Positions 55,072 through 64,000 of a DNA stretch of 64,000 bases are shown here, in pieces. Every line of letters begins with the position of its first letter. The first letter of the stretch is position 1. Source of the DNA: Leptodontidium sp. MPI-SDFR-AT-0119 (Eukaryota > Ascomycota > Leotiomycetes > Helotiales > Leptodontidiaceae). Made by a program: the position numbers and the translations under genes. The stretch lies in assembly GCA_020726505.1 (NCBI GenBank), contig JAHLEZ010000008.1, forward strand, positions 682,001 through 746,000, given 5' to 3'. The notes beneath the pieces were generated by a model. The model made no database searches, was not told the origin of the DNA, and saw only the letters and a list, made by a program, of their open reading frames with translations.

Positions 55072-57906
55072 TCATTCCCATTTCCTCCACTCTTCCTCCA
55101 ACCTCCTAGCCTCCCTCTCTACAATCCCATTTCCCTTCTGCCGGCGCAGCTCATTCAGATTCGCCTTATACGCCAATTCTATACTCTTCCTCTCCCTAGC
55201 TTTCGACGCAAGCATTTTATAATCCCCGCTATCGACCGCGAGTCGGAATATTCCCCTCATTTTCGCACTGTACAGCTGACAGCTGGCTTTCGGAAGTCGT
55301 TGCAAGGTTTTGTTGAACATGAGTGGGATGGCTTTATCTTCTTCCAGTTCTGGCCAGACCACCTCATCAAAACATTCTTCGCAAACGGTGAATTCGGGGA
55401 GTTGCGTGATCATATGCCAACGACGATCCAGAAGGTCTTTGTCTTGCTGGCATTCTTCGAATAGGGCGAGACGTCGAGCGAGGCTTGCGAGATCTCGAGT
55501 ATCTGGTGGATCATCGTGATATGAGGCGTGGTCCGCAGTGGTTTCCAGAGCGTCGAAATATTGTACGAATCGCTTGCTATCGAATCGAAGGTCGCAGATT
55601 CTTGGACCCGGCCCTGAATCCGTTCTCACAAACACACCTCGAATTGTTGGGAGAAGTGTCTCTACACTCTTCACACAGCTGTAGCAGACATCGAATCCTC
55701 GAACAGGAGCCCCTGTCTTGTGATCGATCACAGAATGCCATTGTCTGACTGCTTCATGCTTGCCGAGACAGGGTGGGTAACTGGTTGCAACATTAGCCAG
55801 TCCATAGAAGAGGCCCAAGTCCCTTCTCCTCTCTTTCATTGTCAACAGCCAGGCAATTCTGTACCACGGCGAACTACCGAAATCACAAAGAACCTCGACA
55901 TCTGCTGGTCGACGAGCGGCAGGAACAAACTGATGTCGAAAATCGGTAGGGGCAATGATTGAGTCGAAGCAAGATGGACAAATATCAAAGGACGGGCATT
56001 GAGGAAGAGTCAACCAATCATTTCGTCCACGAGTAAAGTGTGTTCGAGGGCAAGTCGGTAGAGGCGCAACACTTCCACGTTCGATATCCTGGGAATATCG
56101 TCGGTACGAACCAACTGGCTTCTCGAGGTTTTGAGATGGAGGTTGAAATGGTGGAGGTTGCCATGAATTCGCTTCCCCGAATTGTGGGATAGCTGGTGAT
56201 TTTCTGGTCTCTCCTGGTGAATGCAGATCAATCCTTGATGGGATTGGAATTGGTAGGGAAGTATAAGATGTGGCAGATGGTCGTTTCTGTGCTTCGCCTG
56301 ATCCTGATTTCGGTCGTGCAACCTCAACGGGATTCAATCTCTCTGCTCGAGGTGTCTCTGAATTGGGTGACACTGGACGTGATGTGTTCCGTCTTCCAGA
56401 CTGTGGGAATGTTTCTGCTCGTTCAACGTAATCTCCTCTCGGAATCTGACTTGGAGAGACTTTGGGAGAAGGAAGTGGGGATGAAAGTCTTGAACCCTTC
56501 AGATCCATGGACGACCTGTTAGATTTCGATGGGGACCGTAGGTGACGATCTTCTCTTCCCCTGTGTCCAAGATGCCGTCTGTGCCTGTCTGAATCACTAT
56601 CCGCAATCTCATCCTCACTGCTGCTGTAATACGATCTCCGGTGCGTCGATGACCTGGAAGATCGGCCAGAAGCTCTCTCGGGGGAATGCCGTCTCGGTCG
56701 TCCACCAACTTCTTCCATCAACTGTTGTGGTCTGGTCAACTTTTCGAAATTTCCACTGTTCCGTTTGTCTGAAGATGGTGTGCCAGGTCGAGATCCAGAG
56801 AAGCTGCCACTGTTTCGTTTATCTGTCGGGGTTCCAATCTTTCCCCATAATGCATCATGAGCTTGTTGTCGAGGTACAGACTGAGAGAAGTATTCCTTAG
56901 GTCTGATGGCTTCGGGTGAGAGGAAGTATTCTCCAGCTGGAGTTCGAGGAGCTGATAATTTTGGTGTCTCGTCCTCTCGGGGGCTGACTGCAAAAGCAGA
57001 AGCACTTCTTCTGAATTTTGGTGGTATCTCGCGTGGGACTTTGGTCTCGAGACTCGGGAGATCCTGTCTACTCCTTCGTCGCTCGAGTGGTGGATGTTGC
57101 TGTTCTATTTTGACTTCTCTCTTTGATTCCTGGCGAGGGGGCTTCTCGGGTCTCTCGTCTCTCCTTGATTCCTGCCGTGGAGATTTCTCGGGTCTTTCGT
57201 CCCTCCTTGCCTCTTGCCTCCTCTCTTCCCTCCTCTCTTCCCTCCTCTCTTCCCGTCTAGAATCCAGTCGTGGAAGTTCCTGTCTCTGTTGTTTCTCCTC
57301 TCTCCTCGGATCATATTTCCCTGGTTCATATCTCGATCCATTTCTTATGGGCTCTGCAGCCTTGTCTTTTGGTTTATTATTCCTGATCTCCCTCTTCCTC
57401 TGCTTCACCTCGTCATCCGAACCAGAAGTACTCTCTGCCTTCGGAATGAACACAAACCTCCTCTCAGGGTTCCCATGAACATCTTTCGGGCAGTCCACAT
57501 TCTGTAGGATAGCTCTCTCTGCCGCTGTAACCTCCGCTTCAAGTATGATGGGATTCTGATCGACTGTGCCCCGCAGCGGGGGATCGTAGGACGGGATCGA
57601 AGCCGCAGATTCTCTAGCCAGAGACACAACTTCATCCTCTACGATGGGTCGAGGAGGAGGAGGTTTTCGAGATCCTCGACTTCTGCTTCGTTCTCGAGGG
57701 ACATGGTGGGTGGGGGCGTGAAGGAAGGAAGGGGCGTTCGAGTTCGAGCTTGGAGGTGGATGGTCGGATCTACAGACATCAGATGAATTACGCCCCGGAC
57801 GACGTGGAAGAACAAACCCGTCAAAGCCTGATGGACTTTTGCTTCTTGCTGTCTTGGTTTTGAAGTACCCATTTACCAACAGCTCATTGATGCGCAATCC
57901 CTCCAT
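55072..57906 (-). CDS. Large Ser/Arg-rich protein with Cys-rich (zinc-binding-like) C-terminal domain
   Basis: Single exon, 944 residues from the ATG at 57904-57906 (MEGLRINELLVNGYFKTKTA). Residues 1-620 are disordered, with S/R/P-rich stretches. They include two tandem repeats: R-R-E-E about four times, and a 15-residue RRDERPEK-(S/P)-PRQES unit twice. Residues about 620-940 are folded. Cys pairs suggest metal binding: FDICPSCFDSI, FDVCYSCVKSVE and FTVCEECFDEV. Leu/Trp-rich helices (WYRIAWLLTMKERRRDLGLF) and a charged C-terminal helix (EREARRLEEEWRKWE) follow. I know such conserved hypothetical proteins in Pezizomycotina but no established role. It is probably nuclear or cytosolic, since there is no TM segment or signal peptide. 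Confidence 0.8.
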   Translation of the reverse strand: MEGLRINELLVNGYFKTKTARSKSPSGFDGFVLPRRPGRNSSDVCRSDHPPPSSNSNAPSFLHAPTHHVPRERSRSRGSRKPPPPRPIVEDEVVSLARESAASIPSYDPPLRGTVDQNPIILEAEVTAAERAILQNVDCPKDVHGNPERRFVFIPKAESTSGSDDEVKQRKREIRNNKPKDKAAEPIRNGSRYEPGKYDPRREEKQQRQELPRLDSRREERREERREERRQEARRDERPEKSPRQESRRDERPEKPPRQESKREVKIEQQHPPLERRRSRQDLPSLETKVPREIPPKFRRSASAFAVSPREDETPKLSAPRTPAGEYFLSPEAIRPKEYFSQSVPRQQAHDALWGKIGTPTDKRNSGSFSGSRPGTPSSDKRNSGNFEKLTRPQQLMEEVGGRPRRHSPERASGRSSRSSTHRRSYYSSSEDEIADSDSDRHRRHLGHRGREDRHLRSPSKSNRSSMDLKGSRLSSPLPSPKVSPSQIPRGDYVERAETFPQSGRRNTSRPVSPNSETPRAERLNPVEVARPKSGSGEAQKRPSATSYTSLPIPIPSRIDLHSPGETRKSPAIPQFGEANSWQPPPFQPPSQNLEKPVGSYRRYSQDIERGSVAPLPTCPRTHFTRGRNDWLTLPQCPSFDICPSCFDSIIAPTDFRHQFVPAARRPADVEVLCDFGSSPWYRIAWLLTMKERRRDLGLFYGLANVATSYPPCLGKHEAVRQWHSVIDHKTGAPVRGFDVCYSCVKSVETLLPTIRGVFVRTDSGPGPRICDLRFDSKRFVQYFDALETTADHASYHDDPPDTRDLASLARRLALFEECQQDKDLLDRRWHMITQLPEFTVCEECFDEVVWPELEEDKAIPLMFNKTLQRLPKASCQLYSAKMRGIFRLAVDSGDYKMLASKARERKSIELAYKANLNELRRQKGNGIVEREARRLEEEWRKWE

Positions 57907-59794
57907 GGTCAATCCTTGGCTTTAACCCTGACAGAACCTGAACCCCTCAGATGTTGTGGCCATAGAACGAAGGTGTATTATGTCGTTGTGATACTTCTTG
58001 AGGTGGGAATAGCTTCAGTTCGTGTTAACACCATGGTCATAAAGAGGTTGACGTTGAATCTCACTCGTATTGGTGGCTGGTGCTGAACTGGTGCAGCGGT
58101 TACGGGTGTGAGGCGTCAGTAGTAGGTAAGCTTGCATCAAGTGGCCAAAACGACACCCCTCACTCCTCTTTCGTACAGTACGAATGTCACCCGCACTACA
58201 CTACTACGCACTACGGAATATTCACGGGAAGAGCGCACACAGCGTCAAGTCAACAGCAACCATCAGAGGCCAGAAATCACCGCGTAACAAGATCCACAAA
58301 AGAGCGGTGGGAGGTGGGGATATCTTCAAGTGATGTGTGGTGTTGTCCGGTTGGGTGGTGGGGTGTCTTTTCCTAGGGGTGTGTGCGTGCATACTGCATA
58401 GTGAAGGGCAAGGCAAGGCTTGGGATTTCATTTGTTGATTTGACGGGGGGAAAGTGATTTGCCCCCGGATTTCGACGAATTAGTAGAGAGTTGTGCCTGA
58501 AAATTCTGATGATCTACATGAAGTTTTGGACTTAGTTGGAAGGGTTGAGAGTTTGGTGGTTGTTGTACCCTCAGCGCGATAATGTGGTCTGAAGAAGCGG
58601 TAACTGTGGATGAATCAGAATCGAAGGTATGTAGTGATACTCGAATTTCTCAGTTTTTGGTTTATCAGTGGAGATGTAAAGCCCAGTTGTACTTGAGCAC
58701 GAGACCAGTGTCTAGGTTGGAGTTGTTACACAACAGACGAAGGACCAGTAAAAGAGAGAGGCAACTTGAAGGCAAAAGTGCATATGATTTCGAGGCAAAG
58801 CACACAGTTCTTGAGAAATGCATTCTTTCCAATCATCAACTCAGCTATGTATTATCCAAGCCACCCAAGAGTCTCTCGATGCCGTGCAGCCAGAGCATCC
58901 GACTGGGCAAAGAGGGCCAATGATGTATCCTCTGTACGCTTACGACGCCTACATATCGAGTCGTCCAACCTCCAAAAAGCATTGTATTGAAATCCCAAAG
59001 GAAGATCAAGCAGCTAAATCTGTCGATTATATGGTTCAGTTTCACACATTAGCTTTGTCCACATGCCAAAGGCAAGTTTGCCGTGGCCCGTCCCGTTCCC
59101 GTTGGATTGAACTCAAGATATAGATCCACTTCAACTTCGAGTACGAGGACGAAGGAACCCGAGATCCGAAATTTTCGGGCATGCCGAAGACATGCTTGAA
59201 ATCCAAGACTTGTAAAGAACTCCACTTCATCCGGGTTCCGAGTTGCTGTGGAATATCCAAGCTTTTCCCTGGTGTTAGTCATAGTTGTTTATTAACCGTT
59301 CAAAACTACTCCAGACATCCCCAGGAATGTCCAAGAACTGAGGGGTCATGTCTCTTTAGTTTTGGTCTGGGAAGTCCCCTTCTTACCCCTCGTATCCTGG
59401 ACAGGTTTTATTTGGAGTCATTAGCGCTTTCGTTGAATTCCTGTCTCCGAGAAATCCCAAAGTCCTTCCAAGACTCAACAGAGGGGTCATATCTCGGCCT
59501 CGATTTACCCCTCACACCTTAAATGTATTTCCAACCAATTAGTTCCTTCTTGTAAGTTCGTACTCCCCCGTCGCTCAGCCATCTTGCCTTCAAATTCCCA
59601 GAGACCGATGTGTGTTGAAGTGCATTGTACTATGCCAGCCTAACATACAGTTCGAGCCAGACTCCTCCTCGAAGCCTCCTCCCCATTACCACAGTCCAAC
59701 GCCAGCAATGCATCCATCACCACTCAATACAGACAATCCATTCTCCCACCATATAATACACCACATTCCATCCCCAATCAATCAACCAATCAAT
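57907..59794. other. Intergenic, no supported gene
   Basis: This is the promoter side of the 944-residue gene and the 3' flank of PGA2. Short frames at 58582-58923 (+) and 59049-59282 (-) lack domains. An imperfect duplication of GAGGGGTCATNTCTC...ACCCCTC is visible at about 59341-59395 and 59480-59516. Confidence 0.5.
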
Positions 59795-60283
59795 CTACCA
59801 CCCATCCTTCCCCTCCTCATAATCAACCAAATACTCCATAATATCCTTATCATCCTCCTCCTCCTCAACCCTCTTCTTCTCCTCCACCATCTCCCCAACC
59901 TTCTTCTGCCTCCTCTTCGCCTTCTTCCCCCACTCCTCCCCTTTCTCGCCCTCACTCTCCTCCTCCTTAAAACTCACACTCTTCCCCCCACCACCTCTCA
60001 AAGCATTCGGACTAATCTTCGCCGCCTTCCCCTCCTTCTTCGCCAACTCCTGCTGATCCAGAATCTTCTCGTGCTGTTTAGCCTGGTGCCTCTCACCCCA
60101 GCGTTGGAGGTATGGGCGTAGGAAGAGGTAGCCGCCCACGATGGCGATCATCCGGATGTAGTTCAGCGTGTTCATGTCGTCCCACATGTGTACGGAGTTG
60201 CGGATGAGGTTGGTGTAGCCCTGCTTTGGGAGGCTGATGAGCCATTGGAAGAATTCGAGGGCGTTGGCTAGGAGGGCGTCCAT
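59795..60283 (-). CDS. PGA2: Pga2-family protein-trafficking membrane protein
   Basis: Single exon, 162 residues, start ATG at 60281-60283. The core WDDMNTLNYIRMIAIVGGYL then FLRPYLQRWGERHQAKQHEK (residues about 34-75), with one transmembrane segment, is the signature of the fungal Pga2 family. It is followed by NALRGGG, then the GKKAKRRQKK motif and an acidic end (DDKDIMEYLVDYEEGKDGW). In yeast Pga2 is an essential ER/nuclear-envelope protein needed for protein trafficking and processing. Function here is by family. Length fits the family. It is divergent from the CENP-S/MHF1 gene. Confidence 0.92.
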   Translation of the reverse strand: MDALLANALEFFQWLISLPKQGYTNLIRNSVHMWDDMNTLNYIRMIAIVGGYLFLRPYLQRWGERHQAKQHEKILDQQELAKKEGKAAKISPNALRGGGGKSVSFKEEESEGEKGEEWGKKAKRRQKKVGEMVEEKKRVEEEEDDKDIMEYLVDYEEGKDGW

Positions 60284-60826
60284 TGTTGCGGTGGGTTTGT
60301 GTTGGGTGATTGAGGGGATGGTTAGAGTTACGCTGCTGCTTTTGACTTTGTACTTCTTGTCCTTCTATCGAATGATTCGTATAATGTCTTCGTATAGGGC
60401 GGGAGAGTCCTAGAGGGTGTAGTTGTCGCAGACAGGGTGGTTCCTGTTCCGTCGCGGGGAGAAAGACGAAGGAAGAGGATCTGCAATTCCCAATCTCCTG
60501 CAGGGAATGAAGTGGTGTACAGAAGTATAGCAGAGAGAGAAAGTCGAATTGACTCTGTGCGCAAAGAAGTAATCTTGTAGGAAAAGAAAACGAAGGAAAG
60601 TCCGGATCTGCGCGATTACTTTTTCATGACAGTACAATCCCCATCCATCCACACCATCCAGACCGAATAAAATCGCGCCGGCAACAGGCGGGTCGGAACG
60701 GAGAAACCTCGGCTGGCGCGTCTACAATTTTGACGCGTCCCCCTCGTCGATCGAGTATTATCAACATCACCCCTCCTCTTATCCATACAAGACCAATGCT
60801 CACCAGCCCGAAATAAAAGAACAAAA
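60284..60826. promoter_or_regulatory. Divergent promoter region between PGA2 and MHF1
   Basis: 543 bases between two start codons pointing away from each other. The stretch includes a GC-rich patch (GGCGCGTC/GACGCGTC, about 60715-60740) with MluI-like ACGCG cores. ACGCGT-type elements drive G1/S genes in yeasts, which would suit a DNA-repair gene. No factor is assigned. Confidence 0.35.
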
Positions 60827-61373
60827 ATGTCACAACAAGAAGGAGAAGATTCCGCTCGCGAGGTATACTGCTACCAATTCCCCACGAGAGAAGTAAATTA
60901 ACGAGAAAGCAACAGAAACTCAAAGCTTCCCTCTGGTTCAGCATCGGCAAACTCGTAGACGAAGAAGCAGGTCTCCTGAACACGACCGCTACGCCCCAAT
61001 TCATCGGTGCCATGTCCGAGATGGTGTGGGCGCAACTTGGTATTTGCCCTCTCTTCTCTTCTCTTTCGTTCAGCTTTTTCCCTTTCCATTTCCTCCTTCC
61101 CTCATCACAAAACCAGACCAGACCAGTCCAACAACCCATGCCAGATAAATGAATACAATTAACAACCCACTAGAAACAGTAGCAATAGACCTCGAAGCCT
61201 TCTCCCGGCACGCAGGCCGTACGACGATCACCACAGATGACGTCCTGCTTATGACGAGGAAGAACGAGGCGCTGCAGGGTATGATGAGGGATTTCATCGA
61301 GGGGGAGAAGGCGAAGACTCTTACTGCTGGTGGGAAGGGGAAGGGGAAGAGCGGTGGGAGGGCGAAGAAGTGA
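60827..61373 (+). CDS. MHF1: CENP-S / MHF1 histone-fold protein
   Basis: Three exons: 60827-60862, 60910-61039 and 61174-61373. The introns are 47 and 134 nt, and the product is 121 residues. The order is QQKLKASLWFSIGKLVDEEA, ATPQFIGAMSEMVWAQLETV, then AIDLEAFSRHAGRTTITTDD and VLLMTRKNEALQGMMRDFIE. This is the complete histone fold (helix 1, 2, 3) of CENP-S. HAGRTTI-T-DDV is the usual loop before the last helix. The C-terminus is basic and Gly/Lys-rich (GGKGKGKSGGRAKK). With MHF2/CENP-X the protein forms a tetramer that binds DNA, recruits FANCM/Mph1 at stalled forks and serves in the constitutive centromere network. Nuclear. Confidence 0.93.
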
Positions 61374-62629
61374 GAGAATTGGTGTATGATGGATAATGTC
61401 ACAATACTTTAGGTGGGAGGTAGGGCAGCTGCTGGAGACTGATACCCCGGGAAATAGATTGCATGGCGTTTGGGGATTTGCGATTTGGGATTTAGGCAAT
61501 GGGAAATGGCGTACAGCTCATCTAGGACTTATTCATGAGATAATGCCCTACGGTATCGATATCACGAGCACCGATTCTACATCTACACATCGGCACACAC
61601 CCCAGAGCGCTGTAAGGGAATGAAAACTTCAAAGGAATGTGAAACAAATCCCCAAGAAACCTCTCATTTCGATTTCGTCATATTTTTATTCACATTGTTC
61701 ATTCAATCCCTCCCCCTTCCCCCCCTCTCGACAAAATCCAGAGTGAAGAGCTACAGTAACAAGCTACTTAATCTCGATTCCTCCCCATCCGTCAGATCGC
61801 AAGAAGAAACTGATCCCGAGATGTAATAAACCCCAAGATCTACTTACTGATAACTTGTATTATCTTGCCACTGCCACTGCTAGAAAGTTATAGTCGATTA
61901 ATCCGGGGTTTGAGTACGCACCGCACCGCACCGCACCACAAACAAACTAGTGATGGAGGAGGAAAGCTTAAAACTAAACTACAATAGACCAAACTAATCT
62001 CCAAACCTAGAGCAGAACCCATCGAATCCTACTCCATCCGTAAGCGAGATAGAAAGTAAGTTGCAAGTAGACTCGATTCTCATCATCCCAAACGCCTAGT
62101 ACCTCTCCCCGACTAGTTAGTCAGTCAGTCACACATCTCTCCCTTTAAGCATCAAACTCTCTCAATCCTGATTCAAACCTCACACTCAATTCAGCCCCAA
62201 GATTCACAATCAATCAACCAAGTATCAAAAAAAGACAAGACTTTTATTAGCAGATCGAAAGTCGGAATATCCAACTATTCCAATATGCGTGTCTACTAGG
62301 GTATACTGTCTAGCCCAACAGCTCTTCTGCCTCACTCACTCACTCTCTCTCTCTCCATCTCTATGGAAAGGAGATCAGATCGGAATAAAGCGCATCATCC
62401 AAGTCAACTAAGCGAACCAAACAAACACAAGAGTACGCGAAGCATAAGAAAAAACAAAACAAAATAACCATCCCCAGTGTATGTTACCCGGACGCCGGAC
62501 ACCCACAGCCCATAATTACATCCCAGTCGTCCGAATCCAATTTTATCCTTCCAATTCCTCCGATCCTTGTCTTTCCTGTGATCATCATGACGTGTTCCTT
62601 CTCCAATTCCTCCACAATTTCCTCCCCAC
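61374..62629. other. Intergenic, 3' flanks of MHF1 and the FarA/CTF1-like gene
   Basis: No gene is seen. A CT-type microsatellite lies at about 62331-62362 (cactcactcactctctctctctcc). A CCGCA short repeat (accgcaccgcaccgcacc) lies at about 61920-61937. Confidence 0.5.
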
Positions 62630-64000
62630 CTAAGCAGCAATATCAATCCCCACCCCCTTCTCCGTAAAGAAATCATCCACAGGCATAGGGGTATGCATCC
62701 TCGACCACCCAGGTCCCTGATCAACCCAAGTCATATCACCCATAAACCCACCACTCTCACCATGCGCACCCTCATCAAGCGGGACATTCCAGATATCATT
62801 CCCGGTTCCGTCGAAATTGAGGAAATCGCTCATGTCGAGATTGTTGTCGTACTCGCCCATGTTCGTGGCGGGCATGCTGTGCATGTATGTGGCAGCATCT
62901 TGAGCGCCGGCGGGGGAGAATGCCGATGCAGTGTGTGAGTCTGAGTCGGGTGGTGTGTGAACTGAGATCGTGGCGTGTATTTGGGTGTCTATCGTGCCTG
63001 GGAAGCCAATGTCGATTCTCTCTTCTACGAGTTCCTCGACCTCGTGAGGTGGTGAGAGACGTCTAGATCTGGCCATCTTCGCTCGTTCTCTCACTTCCCT
63101 GACATGTCGACTTGCGAGACTGTTCTGGACATCCTCAGTTCGGATTTGGCCTCGTGTAGTAGAACTGGACATCACCATCTCGATATCCGCCTTCCGGATC
63201 GCCGCTTCGAGGAATTGTGTTGCGAAATCTGCGCTGGCGTAATTGTCACGCAACTTCTCGAGAACTTGCATGCATTGGCAGAAACCATTCATAGCCGCTC
63301 TTCTCGCCTCATCATTGCACGATTTGATATCTAAGAGGTGGATTATGATGGCTGGGAGGAGAACCGTAACGCCTGTCGTAGGCAGATATTTCTCTAGCTT
63401 GTGCTCGTGAATATTCTGGCTGATTTTCGTGATCTCCCGTGATGCTTCACGGACTTGTTTGCGTGAGAGATCTTGAAGTTCGCGAGATGAGTCCCCTTGC
63501 GTACCACCAGCTCCAGCACATGGCAGGACTTGTGGTCTGTGGAGCGCAGAGAGAGTCGTGTAATATACCATATGGAGGAGAGAGCGCTGGACGAAAACCG
63601 TATCTCCTGCGCGGCCGGGTTCGATGAGTTCGGTGTATTGGCATGAAGATGGGAGATCGCGGACCCATTCCTGGAGCTCCTCGTCGCAGCGGGTTACCTC
63701 GTCTGTTTGGTCCAATTTCTTGGGGAAGAGCATCACGCTGGACCGAGTGCTGCCTTCCTGACCCTGCATTCCTTGATGGCGGACAAGAACGGAGTATTGG
63801 GCTGAGAGGACGTGGCTGATACAGAGGCAGAGTTTTGCTTTGGCGATACACATCAATGCCAGTTGGCGCTGGACCTCCGTGTCGCGCATCAAAGTGCAAT
63901 CTGGAGATATGATGGTGATATTCTCAGCCAGGGAGGCAACCTCGAAATCCTCTTCTACGAGCATAGGGACATCGTAATCCTCATCCTTGACTCGGGTAGG
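62630..64000 (-). CDS. Zn2Cys6 transcription factor, FarA/CTF1-like, C-terminal part (5' truncated by window)
   Basis: One open frame runs from the right edge (64000) to a TAG at 62630-62632, about 456 residues. It begins KDEDYDVPMLVEEDFEVASL and continues CTLMRDTEVQRQLALMCIAK then AKLCLCISHVLSAQYSVLVR. This is the fungal-specific transcription factor domain (fungal_trans) in the form seen in FarA, FarB and cutinase transcription factor 1. The middle (RRAAMNGFCQCMQVLEKLRD) also fits. The end is an acidic, Asp/Gly-rich activation-like region (NNLDMSDFLNFDGTGNDIW). The zinc cluster lies outside the window. FarA/CTF1 regulators induce fatty-acid use and cutinases. The sub-family call is based on motif memory. 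Confidence 0.85.
   Translation of the reverse strand, partial: PTRVKDEDYDVPMLVEEDFEVASLAENITIISPDCTLMRDTEVQRQLALMCIAKAKLCLCISHVLSAQYSVLVRHQGMQGQEGSTRSSVMLFPKKLDQTDEVTRCDEELQEWVRDLPSSCQYTELIEPGRAGDTVFVQRSLLHMVYYTTLSALHRPQVLPCAGAGGTQGDSSRELQDLSRKQVREASREITKISQNIHEHKLEKYLPTTGVTVLLPAIIIHLLDIKSCNDEARRAAMNGFCQCMQVLEKLRDNYASADFATQFLEAAIRKADIEMVMSSSTTRGQIRTEDVQNSLASRHVREVRERAKMARSRRLSPPHEVEELVEERIDIGFPGTIDTQIHATISVHTPPDSDSHTASAFSPAGAQDAATYMHSMPATNMGEYDNNLDMSDFLNFDGTGNDIWNVPLDEGAHGESGGFMGDMTWVDQGPGWSRMHTPMPVDDFFTEKGVGIDIAA

Noticed and set aside
56906..57478. 190-codon plus-strand frame rich in Ser/Leu
   Set aside because: It is an antisense shadow of the 944-residue gene's R/E-rich repeats.

Overview
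This window is nuclear DNA of a filamentous ascomycete (Pezizomycotina). Genes carry short GT-AG introns, mostly 40-70 nt. Gene content is typical of the group: fungal Zn2Cys6 regulators, a HET-domain protein, secreted CAZymes, MFS efflux pumps and a Pga2-like protein. One DNA transposon shows the extreme AT bias expected of repeat-induced point mutation. A leotiomycete is my guess, but the sequence alone does not prove it. No rRNA, tRNA or CRISPR array was seen.

Layout. 1-1177 is the 3' end of a fungal transcription factor. 1.8-5 kb holds relics and low-complexity DNA. 5.1-8.9 kb has two unrecognised membrane-anchored proteins flanking a splice-donor-like minisatellite. 10.9-11.7 kb is a small secreted protein. 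14.9-23.3 kb is a carbohydrate block: GH35 beta-galactosidase, a dead GH5 endoglucanase, GH27 alpha-galactosidase and an AA9 polysaccharide monooxygenase. 24-31.6 kb has a protein-kinase-like gene, a GNAT acetyltransferase, two methyltransferase relics and a HET-domain gene. 32.2-34.0 kb is a RIP-degraded pogo-type transposon with intact terminal repeats. 35.4-43.5 kb has two MFS transporters and a large polytopic membrane protein. 47.2-51.9 kb holds a TPR-subtilase gene divergent from a single-pass membrane protein and a gasdermin-like candidate. 53-64 kb is mostly housekeeping: two charged proteins, Pga2, the CENP-S/MHF1 histone-fold protein, and a FarA/CTF1-like regulator that runs off the right edge.

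How the genes may work together. The galactosidases and the AA9 enzyme would act outside the cell on galactose-decorated plant wall polymers. The most interesting locus is 47.2-51.9 kb. A cytosolic subtilase with an intact Asp/His/Ser triad sits head-to-head with a protein whose layout resembles fungal gasdermins (RCD-1/HET-Q1 type) and which ends in a long acidic tail. In Podospora, HET-Q1 (gasdermin-like) is activated by the subtilase HET-Q2, so this pair is a candidate protease-gated cell-death module. That assignment is inference from recalled family features and needs structural or profile confirmation.
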